The notes beneath the pieces were generated by a model that saw only the letters and a list, made by a program, of their open reading frames with translations, had not been told where the DNA came from and made no database searches. Below are positions 17,946 through 26,665 of a stretch of DNA of 64,000 nucleotides, piece by piece. Made by a program: the position numbers and the translations under genes. How positions within the stretch are numbered: the stretch's first letter is position 1; each line of letters begins with the position of its first letter. The stretch is from Knoellia sinensis KCTC 19936. Its GTDB lineage: Bacteria; Actinomycetota; Actinomycetes; Actinomycetales; Dermatophilaceae. The DNA lies in contig NZ_AVPJ01000013.1 in NCBI RefSeq assembly GCF_000768705.1, forward strand, positions 36,995-100,994, in the 5' to 3' direction.

Positions 17946-18083
17946 GTGAGCAAGCGTACGTTCCAGCCCAACAACCGTCGCCGGGCCAAGACCCACGGCT
18001 TCCGCCTGCGCATGCGCACTCGCGCCGGCCGCGCCATCCTCGCCGCCCGCCGCCGCAAGGGTCGCGCCGAGCTCTCCGCCTGA
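17946..18083 (+). CDS. rpmH: 50S ribosomal protein L34
   Basis: 45 aa, fully basic, from a GTG at 17946 to TGA at 18081-18083. The sequence [19 protein letters not shown] followed by [17 protein letters not shown] is unmistakable L34. It lies in the conserved dnaA/rpmH divergent pair, 7 nt before rnpA, so ribosome and RNase P protein are made from one transcript. Confidence 0.98.
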   Translation: MSKRTFQPNNRRRAKTHGFRLRMRTRAGRAILAARRRKGRAELSA

Positions 18084-18090
18084 GGCTTCG

Positions 18091-18456
18091 GTGCTGCCGG
18101 CGCCGAACCGACTGCGTGAGCGGTCGGATTTCGCGTCGGCAATCCGCGCCCCTGGTGCGACGCGAGCGGGATCGAGGATCCTCGTGGTGCACGCCAACGT
18201 GACCGACTCTCGTGCGGGACTTCCGCCGCGGGTCGGTTTCGTCGTGTCCAAGGCCGTCGGCAACGCCGTGGTGCGCAACCGGACCAAGCGCCGACTGAGG
18301 GCCGCGATGGCCACCCAGCTGACCGGCATACCCGACGGCGTCGACGTCGTGGTCCGAGCGCAACAAGCCGCTTCGAGCGTGACGTTCTCAGAACTGTCAG
18401 ATGCGCTGATTCCATTGTTGCACAAGGCAATTGGGCGTCTAGAGGTTGCCAGATGA
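18091..18456 (+). CDS. rnpA: Ribonuclease P protein component
   Basis: 121 aa, GTG start. It shows the RnpA core: [46 protein letters not shown] (the RNR motif that contacts RNase P RNA and the tRNA precursor leader), and a C-terminal [11 protein letters not shown] strand. It is the protein cofactor of tRNA 5' maturation. It sits in the operon rpmH-rnpA-yidD-yidC and overlaps yidD by 4 nt. A rare Ile ATA codon falls inside a CGGCATAC octamer at 18324. Confidence 0.95.
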   Translation: MLPAPNRLRERSDFASAIRAPGATRAGSRILVVHANVTDSRAGLPPRVGFVVSKAVGNAVVRNRTKRRLRAAMATQLTGIPDGVDVVVRAQQAASSVTFSELSDALIPLLHKAIGRLEVAR

Positions 18457-18746
18457 AGATGAGCCAGTTCGCTGCCAAGCCGCTCGTGTGGCTCGTGCGC
18501 GCCTACCAGCTCGTCCTCTCACCGATGCGGCCGCCAACCTGCCGCTACTACCCCTCCTGCTCTGCGTATGCCGTGACCGCCCTGAGTCGGTACGGCCTGT
18601 TCCGCGGAACCTGGCTGACGATCCGCCGGTTGGGCAGGTGTCACCCCTGGTCGCCCGGGGGTGTCGACCACGTGCCGCCGCTGCCCGGCGAGCCTGATGA
18701 CGGCGAGCTCATTGCCCGCCACATCCCCCACGAGACCACCACCTGA
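18453..18746 (+). CDS. yidD: Membrane protein insertion efficiency factor YidD
   Basis: 97 aa. The family signature is present: [27 protein letters not shown], then [21 protein letters not shown] with the conserved Cys and HP(W/F). It has an N-terminal amphipathic or membrane-associated helix and assists YidC-dependent insertion. The ATG overlaps the rnpA stop (ATGA), indicating coupling. The tail is acidic. Confidence 0.95.
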   Translation: MKMSQFAAKPLVWLVRAYQLVLSPMRPPTCRYYPSCSAYAVTALSRYGLFRGTWLTIRRLGRCHPWSPGGVDHVPPLPGEPDDGELIARHIPHETTT

Positions 18747-18815
18747 CCCACACCCACCGCACCACCGGTGTGGGCCCACTCCCGGCGCCAGTCGCCGGAC
18801 CTAACGAAGGACAGC

Positions 18816-19880
18816 ATGGGAGACTTCTTCAACAGCCTGATGCACCCGATCGAGCTTCTCGTCGCGTGGATCATGTACGGCTTCCACCAGGTGTTCACCA
18901 CCATCGGGCTGGACCCGGCCTCGGGTGCGGCGTGGGCCCTGTCGATCATCGGCCTCGTGATCGTCATGCGTGCCGCGATGATCCCGCTGTTCGTCAAGCA
19001 GATCAACGCTTCGCGGAAGATGCAACTCATCCAGCCCGAGCTTCAGAAGATCCAGAAGAAGTACAAGGGCAAGACCGACCCTGAGTCCCGCCAGGCGATG
19101 ACCCAGGAGACGATGGCGCTCTATCGCTCCGAGGGGACCAACCCGTTCTCGTCGTGTCTGCCGATCCTCGTGCAGTCGCCGTTCTTCTTCGGTCTCTTCC
19201 GTGTGCTCAACGGGCTCGAGAAGATCTCGACCGGGGAGAACGAGCCGATCGGGCCGATCACCCGGGAGGTCGCCGGTCAGGCCGAGGGTGCGACGCTCTT
19301 TGGTGCGCAGCTGTCCGACACCTTCCTCGGGGCCGACAACACCGCGACCTACATCGTCACGATCATCCTGATCATCCTCATGTCGGCGACGACGTTCCTC
19401 ACCCAGCGTCAGCTGATGACCAAGAACATGCCGGCGTCCGCGCTGGACAACCCGTTCGCGAAGCAGCAGAAGCTCATCATGTACATCATGCCGGTGGTCT
19501 TCGCCGTCTCCGGCGTGAACTTCCCGATCGGTGTCCTCCTCTACTGGTTCACCACCAACGTGTGGTCGATGGTCCAGCAGTTCTACGTCATCCGGAAGAT
19601 GCCGGCCCCCGGATCGGCAGCGGAGAAGGCGCTGCACGCGCGCCTCGCGAAGCGTGGCAAGCCCATCCCCGGTGAGGCGGAGCGCAAGGCCGCCGAGGAG
19701 GCCGAGGCGGCTGCGGCTGCGGAACGGTCCAGCCAGCGAGTTCAGCCCAAGAGCAAGAAGCGCGCCAAGAAGCAGGGCGGCGCCGGGGCAGCGGCCAAGA
19801 AGCAGGGCGGCTCAGGCGCCGCCAAGAAGAAGGGTGGGTCCGGGGCCGTCGCCAAGAAGAAGCCCCAGACCGACAGCTGA
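18816..19880 (+). CDS. yidC: Membrane protein insertase YidC
   Basis: 354 aa from the ATG at 18816 (Shine-Dalgarno GAAGGA, 6-nt spacing). It is the short Gram-positive/actinobacterial form without the large periplasmic domain. Core motifs: IIGLVIVMRAAMIPLFVKQI, with the hydrophilic-groove Arg, PELQKIQKKYKGKTDPES coiled segment, and SCLPILVQSPFFFGLFRVL; four to five helices follow. The last 60 residues are a strongly basic, repetitive tail (KKQGGAGAAAKKQGGSGAAKKKGGSGAVAKKK), suited to ribosome contact. It inserts and folds membrane proteins with or without Sec. Confidence 0.95.
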   Translation: MGDFFNSLMHPIELLVAWIMYGFHQVFTTIGLDPASGAAWALSIIGLVIVMRAAMIPLFVKQINASRKMQLIQPELQKIQKKYKGKTDPESRQAMTQETMALYRSEGTNPFSSCLPILVQSPFFFGLFRVLNGLEKISTGENEPIGPITREVAGQAEGATLFGAQLSDTFLGADNTATYIVTIILIILMSATTFLTQRQLMTKNMPASALDNPFAKQQKLIMYIMPVVFAVSGVNFPIGVLLYWFTTNVWSMVQQFYVIRKMPAPGSAAEKALHARLAKRGKPIPGEAERKAAEEAEAAAAAERSSQRVQPKSKKRAKKQGGAGAAAKKQGGSGAAKKKGGSGAVAKKKPQTDS

Positions 19881-19985
19881 GACCACAACCGAGACCACAA
19901 CCGCTGCATCAGGGCTCTGACCTGCGACGATGCAGCCCCGGACTGGCTGACGAGGGCGTTGGCCGCCACGAGAGGAACCCACCAT

Positions 19986-20597
19986 ATGAGCGAAGTGACT
20001 GACCAGGAGACCTCGGCCGACGACACCACTGACGTCGCCGAGGAGGACGCCGCCATCGAGTCGACCGAGGCTACGGACGTGTCCACGGATGAGGTTGCTG
20101 CCGACTCGGTCGCGCCAACGAAGGCTGCTCCCGTTGACCTCGAGAAGGAAGGCGAGGTTGCTGCTGACTTCCTCGAGAACCTCCTCGACATCTGCGACCT
20201 GGACGGCGACATCGACGTTGACATCGACGGGGATCGCGCCGCCGTGGCGATCGTTGACTCCGAGGACGGTCGCGTCCCGCGACGCCTCGTCGGCGACAAC
20301 GCCAAGGTCCTCGACGCGTTGCAGGAGCTCACCCGTCTCGCCGTTCAGTCGGCGACCGGCCAGCGCAGCCGCCTCATGTTGGACGTCGCGGGTCACCGTG
20401 CCGGTCGTCGCGCGGAGCTCGTCGAGATCGCCCAGGAGGCGATCACGTCGGTCAAGGAGTCCGGCGAGAAGGTGGCCCTCGAGTCGATGACGGCGTTCGA
20501 GCGCAAGGTCGTCCACGACGAGGTCCTGGCCGCCGGCCTCTCTTCGGAGTCCGAGGGTGTCGAGCCCCGACGTCACGTCGTGGTCCTGCCCGCGTGA
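19986..20597 (+). CDS. khpB: Jag/KhpB RNA-binding protein (KH-R3H)
   Basis: 203 aa from the ATG at 19986 (Shine-Dalgarno GAGGAA). Residues 1-60 are acidic and disordered. The KH-like part follows (AADFLENLLDICDLDGDIDV, ALQELTRLAVQSATG), then an R3H domain with ESMTAFERKVVHDEV. It binds RNA and is linked to cell-wall and division control in other Gram-positives. It lies between yidC and rsmG as usual; its TGA overlaps the GTG of rsmG (20594). Confidence 0.9.
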   Translation: MSEVTDQETSADDTTDVAEEDAAIESTEATDVSTDEVAADSVAPTKAAPVDLEKEGEVAADFLENLLDICDLDGDIDVDIDGDRAAVAIVDSEDGRVPRRLVGDNAKVLDALQELTRLAVQSATGQRSRLMLDVAGHRAGRRAELVEIAQEAITSVKESGEKVALESMTAFERKVVHDEVLAAGLSSESEGVEPRRHVVVLPA

Positions 20598-21316
20598 GCG
20601 ATGTTTCACGTGAAACGGTGAGCAACTCCGAGGAGTTTGACACCACACTTCCGGCCGCACCTTCGGGTGCGGCTGTCGTGTTTGGTGAACGCATGCCGAT
20701 CGCCCACCGTTTCGCCGAGATCCTCGCCGACACGGGAGTGACCCACGGGCTCATCGGGCCGCGTGAAGTCCCGCGCCTGTGGGATCGCCACGTGCTCAAC
20801 TGCGCCGTGATCGAGGGCGCCTTCCCCGAAGGCGCCAAGGTCATCGACGTCGGCTCTGGTGCTGGCCTGCCCGGCGTGGCTCTGGCCGTCGTGCGCCCCG
20901 ATCTCGACGTCCATCTCGTCGAGCCGATGCAGCGGCGGACGGACTGGCTGTCCACCACCGTCGCCGATCTCGAACTCGCCAATGTCACGGTGCATCGTGG
21001 GCGCGCCGAGGAGTTCGTCGGCGTCCTCTCGGCTCCGTGGGTCACGGCCCGGGCCGTCGCTCGCATCGCCAAGCTGGCGCGGTGGTGCGTTCCCCTCCTC
21101 GACGGACGGGGCACGCTTGTGGCGATGAAGGGCCGATCCGCGCAGGAGGAACTCGACACGGACCGTCGAGACCTCAACAAGCTCGGCCTGGTGGAAGCAT
21201 CAGTGTCCGAGCACGGTGGAGACGTGTTGGACGACCCGACCTTGACGCTGGACCTGACGTTCGTCCCCAAGGCACGCCAGGCTGCCTCGACGAAGGGGCG
21301 TCGCAAGAAGCGGTGA
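20594..21316 (+). CDS. rsmG: 16S rRNA (guanine(527)-N7)-methyltransferase RsmG
   Basis: 240 aa. The methyltransferase fold shows VIDVGSGAGLPGVALAVV (AdoMet loop), HLVEPMQRRTDWL and VTARAVARIAKLA, as in RsmG/GidB. The GTG start overlaps the khpB stop. The first residues, SDVSRET, are encoded by a perfect parS (20603-20616), so the partition site doubles as the N-terminal coding sequence. The C-terminus is basic (TKGRRKKR). A hairpin at 21349-21380 follows. Confidence 0.95.
   Translation: MSDVSRETVSNSEEFDTTLPAAPSGAAVVFGERMPIAHRFAEILADTGVTHGLIGPREVPRLWDRHVLNCAVIEGAFPEGAKVIDVGSGAGLPGVALAVVRPDLDVHLVEPMQRRTDWLSTTVADLELANVTVHRGRAEEFVGVLSAPWVTARAVARIAKLARWCVPLLDGRGTLVAMKGRSAQEELDTDRRDLNKLGLVEASVSEHGGDVLDDPTLTLDLTFVPKARQAASTKGRRKKR
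20603..20616. promoter_or_regulatory. parS site (perfect), at the start of rsmG
   Basis: GTTTCACGTGAAAC inside codons 4-8 of rsmG, read as VSRET. With flanking T and G it matches the 16-bp ParB consensus except at its last base. Confidence 0.9.
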
Positions 21317-21348
21317 CCCCAGGGTGCTGAAGGCACTCCCGCCAGAGC

Positions 21349-21380
21349 TCGGCCCCGACTCCCATGGAGTTCGGGGCCGA
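21349..21380 (+). terminator. Terminator hairpin after rsmG
   Basis: TCGGCCCCGACTCC and GGAGTTCGGGGCCGA pair with one bulged A and a 3-nt loop (CAT), 32 nt after the rsmG stop. There is no long U-tract, as is usual in actinobacteria. Confidence 0.75.
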
Positions 21381-21436
21381 TCTGTCTGCGGTGGCCACGC
21401 AGAGGTCGCACGGTCCGTTGGGTGCGAGTACGCCAT

Positions 21437-21450
21437 GTTTCACGTGAAAC
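21437..21450. promoter_or_regulatory. parS site (perfect)
   Basis: GTTTCACGTGAAAC in the rsmG-parA gap, 78 nt before the next site. Confidence 0.9.
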
Positions 21451-21514
21451 GGTGTGCGAGGTTGGGGCGCCTCGGCTGCCATCCCGGCGAGCCACTCGCG
21501 ATGCCACACGATCC

Positions 21515-21528
21515 GTTTCACGTGAAAC
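21515..21528. promoter_or_regulatory. parS site (perfect)
   Basis: GTTTCACGTGAAAC in the rsmG-parA gap. Confidence 0.9.
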
Positions 21529-22143
21529 CTGATGTCAATCTCGGTGAGCCATCGACCCGTCTCCTCGTGGTGTTGAGTGGGGATGCGTCAGGGGTGGGCA
21601 CGCTGGGTAGGTGCCTCTCGAACCTGCTCCAATCCGTCCACGGGCGTGCCGCTGGGCACCTCGCGGGATCTGGGACTAAGCCGTGAGGACGTTGCAGAAG
21701 GACGTCGGTTCGACGATCCACCCACTTGTTGTCGTCGTGGTCCACCGCCCGCTGGATCCGACCCCTCGCGAGATCGGTGTCGCAGCAGCCTCGGCCAGGG
21801 GCTCAATCACGGTCACGTCATCGACCCCGGAGCAACGGCCGCGTCGGTACGTCCTTCAGACTCACGCGGGCCTTCTTCAAGTGACGGGCGAGAGTCACTC
21901 CCGAGCCGACTCATGGCCCCAATGTGGAGGCGGGCGGCCTCACCGATCCACTGCGGGTCGGGTCCTCACCTGTGTCGCCGCGGCCAGGATCTCCCTCAGG
22001 CCTGTGAGGCCCCGACATCCAATGTCGACGCCCGCGGAGCCGGAGGAACCGTGGCCACGCGATTGTCAGGACTCCAGATCCGCAGGACGCAGCTCGCGGG
22101 GCTCCGACACCGGCAGCCACGAGAGCCGCCCTGCGACGTGAGG

Positions 22144-22157
22144 GTTTCACGTGAAAC
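22144..22157. promoter_or_regulatory. parS site (perfect), upstream of parA
   Basis: GTTTCACGTGAAAC, 114 nt upstream of the chosen parA start. A longer parA frame would begin at the GTG inside this palindrome, which is a reason to distrust that start. ParB bound here could influence parAB transcription. Confidence 0.9.
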
Positions 22158-22270
22158 ATTGCGCTCGCAGCGGAATTCGCGGCACGGCGCGCCGGTGGTT
22201 TGGCGTGTTGGCAGACGGTCCTGTTGGATTGAGTGTCCCTGCCCGATCGACTGTGAGGTGGTCCCCGACG

Positions 22271-23680
22271 ATGGCCGTCGAGACCGAACGCCGAGTGACC
22301 CCCGGGCTGGGATTCCCCGCCCTGCCAGGCCCAGAGACGAGCGCCTTGGGGTGGCCCGGAGCTGATGGCGTGTTCCGTGGTGATGTTTCACGTGAAACCC
22401 CGACGGAGTCACCCACCGCTCCCGTCACGGACCTGACATCGGCATCTTCGTCGGAGGAGTCGCAGGGACCGACTGAGGCACCCACCCCGGAACCATCACC
22501 GGCGTCAGGAGCCGCCAATGCCACGGCGGGGACAGGGGACGCGTCCGCCCCTGAGCCCACTGAATCCGTGACAGCGGCTGTGGGGGAGTTCGACGGCCCA
22601 GATGCCGGGTCGGTCCCCAACGGTGAGGACGTCGTGGGGGAGACTCAGCCTGTGGCCGACCTCGATGTTTCACGTGAAACGCACCCTTCCGAGTCCGAAC
22701 GAGCGGCTGACGCATTGGCGAAGGTGTCCCGGGACGCCAAGGGGGAGGAGCTGCAGGACCTCGCCGATATCCCGGCAGCCGGAGCGGACACACCTCTGGC
22801 GCAGGCAGTGGCCGAAGACACCCGCAAACGCCTGACCTTGGCTGGTCGTGAACTCCCGCGCCCTGCAGAAACGCGGATCATGACCGTGGCCAACCAGAAG
22901 GGCGGCGTGGGCAAGACGACGACAGCGGTCAACATCGCCGCTGCCCTCGCCCAGGCGGGGGCGACGGTGCTCGTGGTCGATCTCGACCCTCAGGGCAACG
23001 CGAGTACCGCGCTGGGGATCGAGCACCACACCGAGGTCCCGAGCATCTACGACGTTCTCGTCGACGGTGATCCGATGAGCAAGGTCGTCCAGGCGTGTCC
23101 CGATGTGCCGGGCCTCTACTGCGCACCCGCGACGATCGACCTCGCCGGCGCGGAGATCGAGCTCGTGTCGCTCGTGGCGCGTGAGACGCGCCTCAAGAAG
23201 GCGATCACCGCCTACCGTGCGGAACTTGCCGAACACGGCGAGAACCTCGACTACGTGTTTGTCGACTGCCCGCCGAGCCTCGGCCTGCTCACGGTGAACG
23301 CCTTCGTGGCGGCGAGTGAGGTCTTCATCCCGATCCAGTGCGAGTACTACGCACTCGAGGGCCTGTCGGCGCTTCTCAAGAACATCGAACTCATCAAGAA
23401 CCACCTCAACCCGACTCTGCACGTGTCGACCATTCTGCTCACGATGTACGACGGCCGAACACGCCTCGCGGCGCAGGTGGTCGAGGAGGTTCGGCACCAC
23501 TTCCCGGACCAGACCCTCAAGGCCACCGTGCCCCGCTCAGTGCGCATCTCCGAGGCGCCCAGCCACGGACAGACCGTCATGACCTACGACCCCAACAGCA
23601 GTGGCGCCCTCTCCTACCTCGAGGCCGCCTCCGAGATGGCAGCGCAGAACGCCGCCGAGAACAGTGAGGACCGCTCATGA
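22271..23680 (+). CDS. parA: Chromosome partitioning ATPase ParA (Soj) with a long N-terminal extension
   Basis: 469 aa from the ATG at 22271 (AGGTGG, 9-nt spacing); GTG 22151 and GTG 22370 are alternatives. The ATPase core begins at about residue 200: [20 protein letters not shown] (deviant Walker A), [25 protein letters not shown] and a basic C-terminal region. ParA binds DNA non-specifically as an ATP dimer and moves ParB-parS complexes. The first 200 residues are an unusual low-complexity extension rich in Pro, Glu, Ser and Thr. Two perfect parS sites in it are read as DVSRET. The stop overlaps parB. Confidence 0.93.
   Translation: MAVETERRVTPGLGFPALPGPETSALGWPGADGVFRGDVSRETPTESPTAPVTDLTSASSSEESQGPTEAPTPEPSPASGAANATAGTGDASAPEPTESVTAAVGEFDGPDAGSVPNGEDVVGETQPVADLDVSRETHPSESERAADALAKVSRDAKGEELQDLADIPAAGADTPLAQAVAEDTRKRLTLAGRELPRPAETRIMTVANQKGGVGKTTTAVNIAAALAQAGATVLVVDLDPQGNASTALGIEHHTEVPSIYDVLVDGDPMSKVVQACPDVPGLYCAPATIDLAGAEIELVSLVARETRLKKAITAYRAELAEHGENLDYVFVDCPPSLGLLTVNAFVAASEVFIPIQCEYYALEGLSALLKNIELIKNHLNPTLHVSTILLTMYDGRTRLAAQVVEEVRHHFPDQTLKATVPRSVRISEAPSHGQTVMTYDPNSSGALSYLEAASEMAAQNAAENSEDRS
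22385..22398. promoter_or_regulatory. parS site (perfect), inside parA
   Basis: GTTTCACGTGAAAC within the N-terminal extension of parA, read as VSRET. Confidence 0.9.
22667..22680. promoter_or_regulatory. parS site (perfect), inside parA
   Basis: GTTTCACGTGAAAC within the N-terminal extension of parA, read as VSRET; the last perfect site on the right side of the origin in this window. Confidence 0.9.
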
Positions 23681-24837
23681 GCGACAAGCGACGTGCCCTT
23701 GGTCGGGGACTCGGGGCACTCATCCCGCCGGGCGCCGGCGGGAGCAGCGTCAACCGTCCCTCCGACGTCTTCTTCAAGGAGCGCACCGAGCCGACCACCG
23801 ATTCCGGGGGCTCAGTCGCCACGGCGGAACGTCCCACCGGCGGTCCGGCGGATCTCCCGGCGAACGGTGCCGTGCCGCCGGTCGACGGGGTGGGGACCGA
23901 CATCACCGGCCCGGCATCGTCGCAGGTCAGCGGCCAGAACGGCAACGGTGCGGGCACCGTCGAGGCGGAGACTGAGAAGGCCCAGGACGGTCCAGAACTC
24001 GTCGCCGTCCCAGGCGCCCAGTTCGCTGAGGTCCCACTCGACTCCATCCGCCCCAACCCGCGCCAGCCACGCACCGTCTTCGACGAGGACGACCTCGCCG
24101 AACTCGTGCACAGCATCCGTGAGATCGGCGTCCTCCAGCCCATCGTCGTCCGGCCCCTGCCGGCCGATGCCGCCGACGTGCCCGAGGGCGTCACCTACGA
24201 ACTCATCATGGGTGAGCGCCGTTGGCGCGCCAGCCGCGAGGCAGGCAAGGACACCGTCCCGGCCATCATCAAGGCCACCGAGGACGACGACCTCCTGCGC
24301 GACGCGCTGCTCGAGAACCTCCACCGCAGCCAGCTCAACGCGTTGGAGGAGGCGGCTGCCTACCAGCAGCTCCTCGACGACTTCGGTTGCACCCAGGAAG
24401 AGCTCGCCACCCGCATTGGCCGGTCGCGCCCCCAGATCAGCAACACGTTGCGCCTGCTCAAGCTGCCCCCGATGGTCGCCCGCCGGGTCGCCGCCGGTGT
24501 GCTGTCGGCCGGCCACGCCCGCGCACTCCTCGGACTCAGCGACGGGGGAGCGATGGAGCGGCTCGCGCAGCGCATCGTCGCCGAGGGACTCTCCGTCCGC
24601 AGTGTCGAGGAGATCGTCGCCCTCGGACTGGACGACGAGAAGCCAGTGAAGCGGCGCCCGCGTGCCGGTGGGCGCCACCCGCAGCTCGACGACCTCGCGG
24701 CATCACTGTCCGACCGGCTTGAGACGCGCGTCGGCATTGCCCTCGGCAAGTCGAGGGGGAAGGTCACCATCGACTTCGCCTCGGTCGAGGACCTCAACCG
24801 GATCCTCGACGCGATGAACCTCCGCGCTACCAACTGA
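23677..24837 (+). CDS. parB: Chromosome partitioning protein ParB (CTPase)
   Basis: 386 aa; the ATG overlaps the parA stop. N-terminal ParA-interaction segment ([16 protein letters not shown]), then a disordered stretch to about residue 105. The ParB/Srx CTPase domain follows, with [14 protein letters not shown] and [14 protein letters not shown]. The parS-reading HTH is [25 protein letters not shown], with GHARALLGL after it. The C-terminal dimerisation part ends in [11 protein letters not shown]. It loads on parS and slides as a CTP clamp, recruiting ParA and SMC. Confidence 0.95.
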   Translation: MSDKRRALGRGLGALIPPGAGGSSVNRPSDVFFKERTEPTTDSGGSVATAERPTGGPADLPANGAVPPVDGVGTDITGPASSQVSGQNGNGAGTVEAETEKAQDGPELVAVPGAQFAEVPLDSIRPNPRQPRTVFDEDDLAELVHSIREIGVLQPIVVRPLPADAADVPEGVTYELIMGERRWRASREAGKDTVPAIIKATEDDDLLRDALLENLHRSQLNALEEAAAYQQLLDDFGCTQEELATRIGRSRPQISNTLRLLKLPPMVARRVAAGVLSAGHARALLGLSDGGAMERLAQRIVAEGLSVRSVEEIVALGLDDEKPVKRRPRAGGRHPQLDDLAASLSDRLETRVGIALGKSRGKVTIDFASVEDLNRILDAMNLRATN

Positions 24838-25034
24838 GCTTGTCCGCCGCGGCCTTCGTCCGCTTCGCGCTCATGTGCTCGTTCGCCGCAGTCCCATCCG
24901 CACTCGCGCGCTGAGCGCGCTTCGCGCTCCCGCCAGGCCCAGCCAGCGGCGACACGACGCATGCTCGGCTCCGCTCGGTCGCGTTGTCGCCTCGCCAATT
25001 CGGTTGGGGTGCAACGCAATTGGTCTCAGCATGA

Positions 25035-25066
25035 CGAAGCCCCGGTCCTTCTGGACCGGGGCTTCG
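25035..25066. terminator. Bidirectional terminator between parB and trxA
   Basis: Perfect 14-bp stem CGAAGCCCCGGTCC / GGACCGGGGCTTCG with loop TTCT, between convergent parB and trxA. The 197 nt between parB and this hairpin show only short CGCTTCGCGCT repeats and no gene. Confidence 0.9.
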
Positions 25067-25080
25067 CTGTTGATCTTGGG

Positions 25081-25407
25081 TCAGGCGAGGAAGGGCTCGA
25101 GCTCGCGGAGAAGCTTGGGCTTCGGCATGGCGCCGACGATGGTCTTGACGATCTCGCCGTCCTTGTAGACGTGCATCGTCGGGATGGACGTGATGCCGAG
25201 CTTGCCGGTGATGGCGGGGTTCTCGTCCGTGTTGAGCTTGACGACGTCGAGGGTGTCGGCGTGGTCGCGCGCGATCTCCTCGAGGACCGGAGCGATCGCC
25301 TTGCACGGGCCACACCAGGGCGCCCAGAAGTCGACGAGGGTGACCTTGGAGTTCTTCAGGACGTCTGCGTCGAACGAGGCGTCGTCGGTGGTGCGGGTGG
25401 CTCCCAT
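25081..25407 (-). CDS. trxA: Thioredoxin
   Basis: 108 aa from the ATG at 25407 (GGAAGGA, 8-nt spacing). Active site FWAPWCGPCKAIAP, cis-Pro loop SIPTMHVYKDG, and KLNTDENPAITGKLGI are all typical. It reduces protein disulphides in the cytosol and is itself reduced by TrxB, encoded just upstream. The trxB-trxA pair next to parB is the usual actinobacterial order. Confidence 0.95.
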   Translation of the reverse strand: MGATRTTDDASFDADVLKNSKVTLVDFWAPWCGPCKAIAPVLEEIARDHADTLDVVKLNTDENPAITGKLGITSIPTMHVYKDGEIVKTIVGAMPKPKLLRELEPFLA

Positions 25408-25520
25408 GTCGGGGGTCCTTCCTGGGTTGGGGTCGATGGTCGTGGCGCGCAATCAGTGTTCAACTGCGAAGGAGGGCCAACTCTCCGCCAGTGGTGGGGC
25501 GGGATCAGCCGGGGGCTGGG

Positions 25521-26558
25521 TCAGGGTGCGACGAGCGCGGGGGCGGCGATCTCTGCAGGGGTCGTCGGAGACGCGGTGTGCTCGGCGTGGGCGAGGAAGC
25601 GCTCGGCGTCCAGGGCCGCGGCGCAGCCGGAGCCGGCGGCGGTGATCGCCTGTCGGTACGTGTGGTCGACAAGGTCACCGCAGGCGAAGACTCCGGTGAC
25701 GTTGGTCAGCGTGGAACGTCCCTCGACCAGCACGTAGCCCTCGCCATCCAGAGCCACCTGCTCGAGGTCGTCGGTCTGCTTGAGGAGTTCGTTGCGAGGG
25801 TCGTGGCCGATGGCGATGAAGAGGCCGGTGACAGCCAACTCGCTCGTCGCGCCAGTGACGGTGTCACGCAGGGTCACGGCGGACAGCTTGTCGTCGCCGT
25901 GGATGCCCACGACCTCGCTGTTCCACGCAAACTTGATCTTGTCGTTGGTGAGGGCGCGCTCAGCCATGATCTTGGAGGCGCGCAGCTCCTCACGGCGGTG
26001 CACGATCGTGACCGACCGGGCGAACTTCGTGAGGAAGGTGGCCTCCTCGACGGCCGAGTCTCCACCGCCGACGACGGCGATGTCCTGGTCGCGGAAGAAG
26101 AAGCCGTCGCAGGTCGCACACCACGAGACTCCGTGCCCCGAGAGGCGCTTCTCGTCGGGCAGGCCCAGCTCGCGGTACGCCGAGCCCATGGCGAGGATGA
26201 TCGAGCGGGCGCGCCACGTGCGACCCTCACCGTCGACAACGGTCTTGATGTCGCCATCGAGGGACACCGACTCGACGTCGTCGGTGATGAGTTCGGCGCC
26301 GAACCGCTCGGCCTGCGCTCGCATCTCATCCATGAGGTCGGGCCCCATGATGCCGTCACGGAAGCCGGGGAAGTTCTCGACCTCGGTCGTGTTCATGAGC
26401 GCCCCACCCGCGGTGACGGCGCCCTCGAAAACGACCGGGTGCAGGTTTGCGCGGGCGGCATAGACCGCCGCGGTGTATCCAGCCGGCCCGGAGCCGATGA
26501 TGATGACGTTGCGCACGTCCTTGTCGTCGGTCGCAATAGCGTCGGCGGAGGAGCTCAC
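25521..26558 (-). CDS. trxB: Thioredoxin reductase
   Basis: 345 aa from GTG 26558, which has AAGGGA 8 nt upstream; GTG 26564 is a less likely start. FAD-binding [18 protein letters not shown], redox motif WCATCDG, NADPH-binding [15 protein letters not shown] and the C-terminal [24 protein letters not shown] are complete. It passes electrons from NADPH to thioredoxin. The last 25 residues are a Pro/Ala-rich tail. In related genomes trx genes belong to the SigM regulon; the sigma gene lies upstream here. Confidence 0.95.
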   Translation of the reverse strand: MSSSADAIATDDKDVRNVIIIGSGPAGYTAAVYAARANLHPVVFEGAVTAGGALMNTTEVENFPGFRDGIMGPDLMDEMRAQAERFGAELITDDVESVSLDGDIKTVVDGEGRTWRARSIILAMGSAYRELGLPDEKRLSGHGVSWCATCDGFFFRDQDIAVVGGGDSAVEEATFLTKFARSVTIVHRREELRASKIMAERALTNDKIKFAWNSEVVGIHGDDKLSAVTLRDTVTGATSELAVTGLFIAIGHDPRNELLKQTDDLEQVALDGEGYVLVEGRSTLTNVTGVFACGDLVDHTYRQAITAAGSGCAAALDAERFLAHAEHTASPTTPAEIAAPALVAP

Positions 26559-26588
26559 GAACACCGTCCCTTGTGTCTGTCACGGGTG

Positions 26589-26609
26589 ACCACCGCTATA
26601 TGCGGTGGT
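26589..26609. promoter_or_regulatory. Hairpin in the trxB leader
   Basis: ACCACCGC and GCGGTGGT pair perfectly around TATAT, about 31 nt upstream of the trxB start. It may end the anti-sigma transcript or act as an operator at the trxB promoter. Confidence 0.5.
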
Positions 26610-26665
26610 TCAGGTGCAACCGATCCTAGGTGCTCGATATTCCCGACACGCGGCCCGACCCGCCC

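Larger units (their letters stand above)
21383..22270. other. Long non-coding gap with three parS sites
   Basis: Nearly 900 nt between the rsmG terminator and the likely parA start. Frames here give low-quality proteins rich in Arg, Pro and Ser with no family likeness, and no tRNA or ncRNA was recognised. It holds perfect parS sites at 21437, 21515 and 22144, and no GTATGCCG octamer. It may be a ParB loading platform or the remains of a lost gene. Confidence 0.6.

Noticed and set aside
22151..22270. parA starting at the GTG within the parS palindrome
   Set aside because: No Shine-Dalgarno, and the added residues have no likeness to ParA; ATG 22271 has AGGTGG at 9 nt.
21577..22365. Protein-coding genes between rsmG and parA
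   Set aside because: Frames are Arg/Pro/Ser-rich with no family likeness or convincing start; they also run through parS sites.
25407..26558. A riboswitch in the trxA/trxB leaders
   Set aside because: Leaders are short and show only one small hairpin; no known riboswitch core was recognised.
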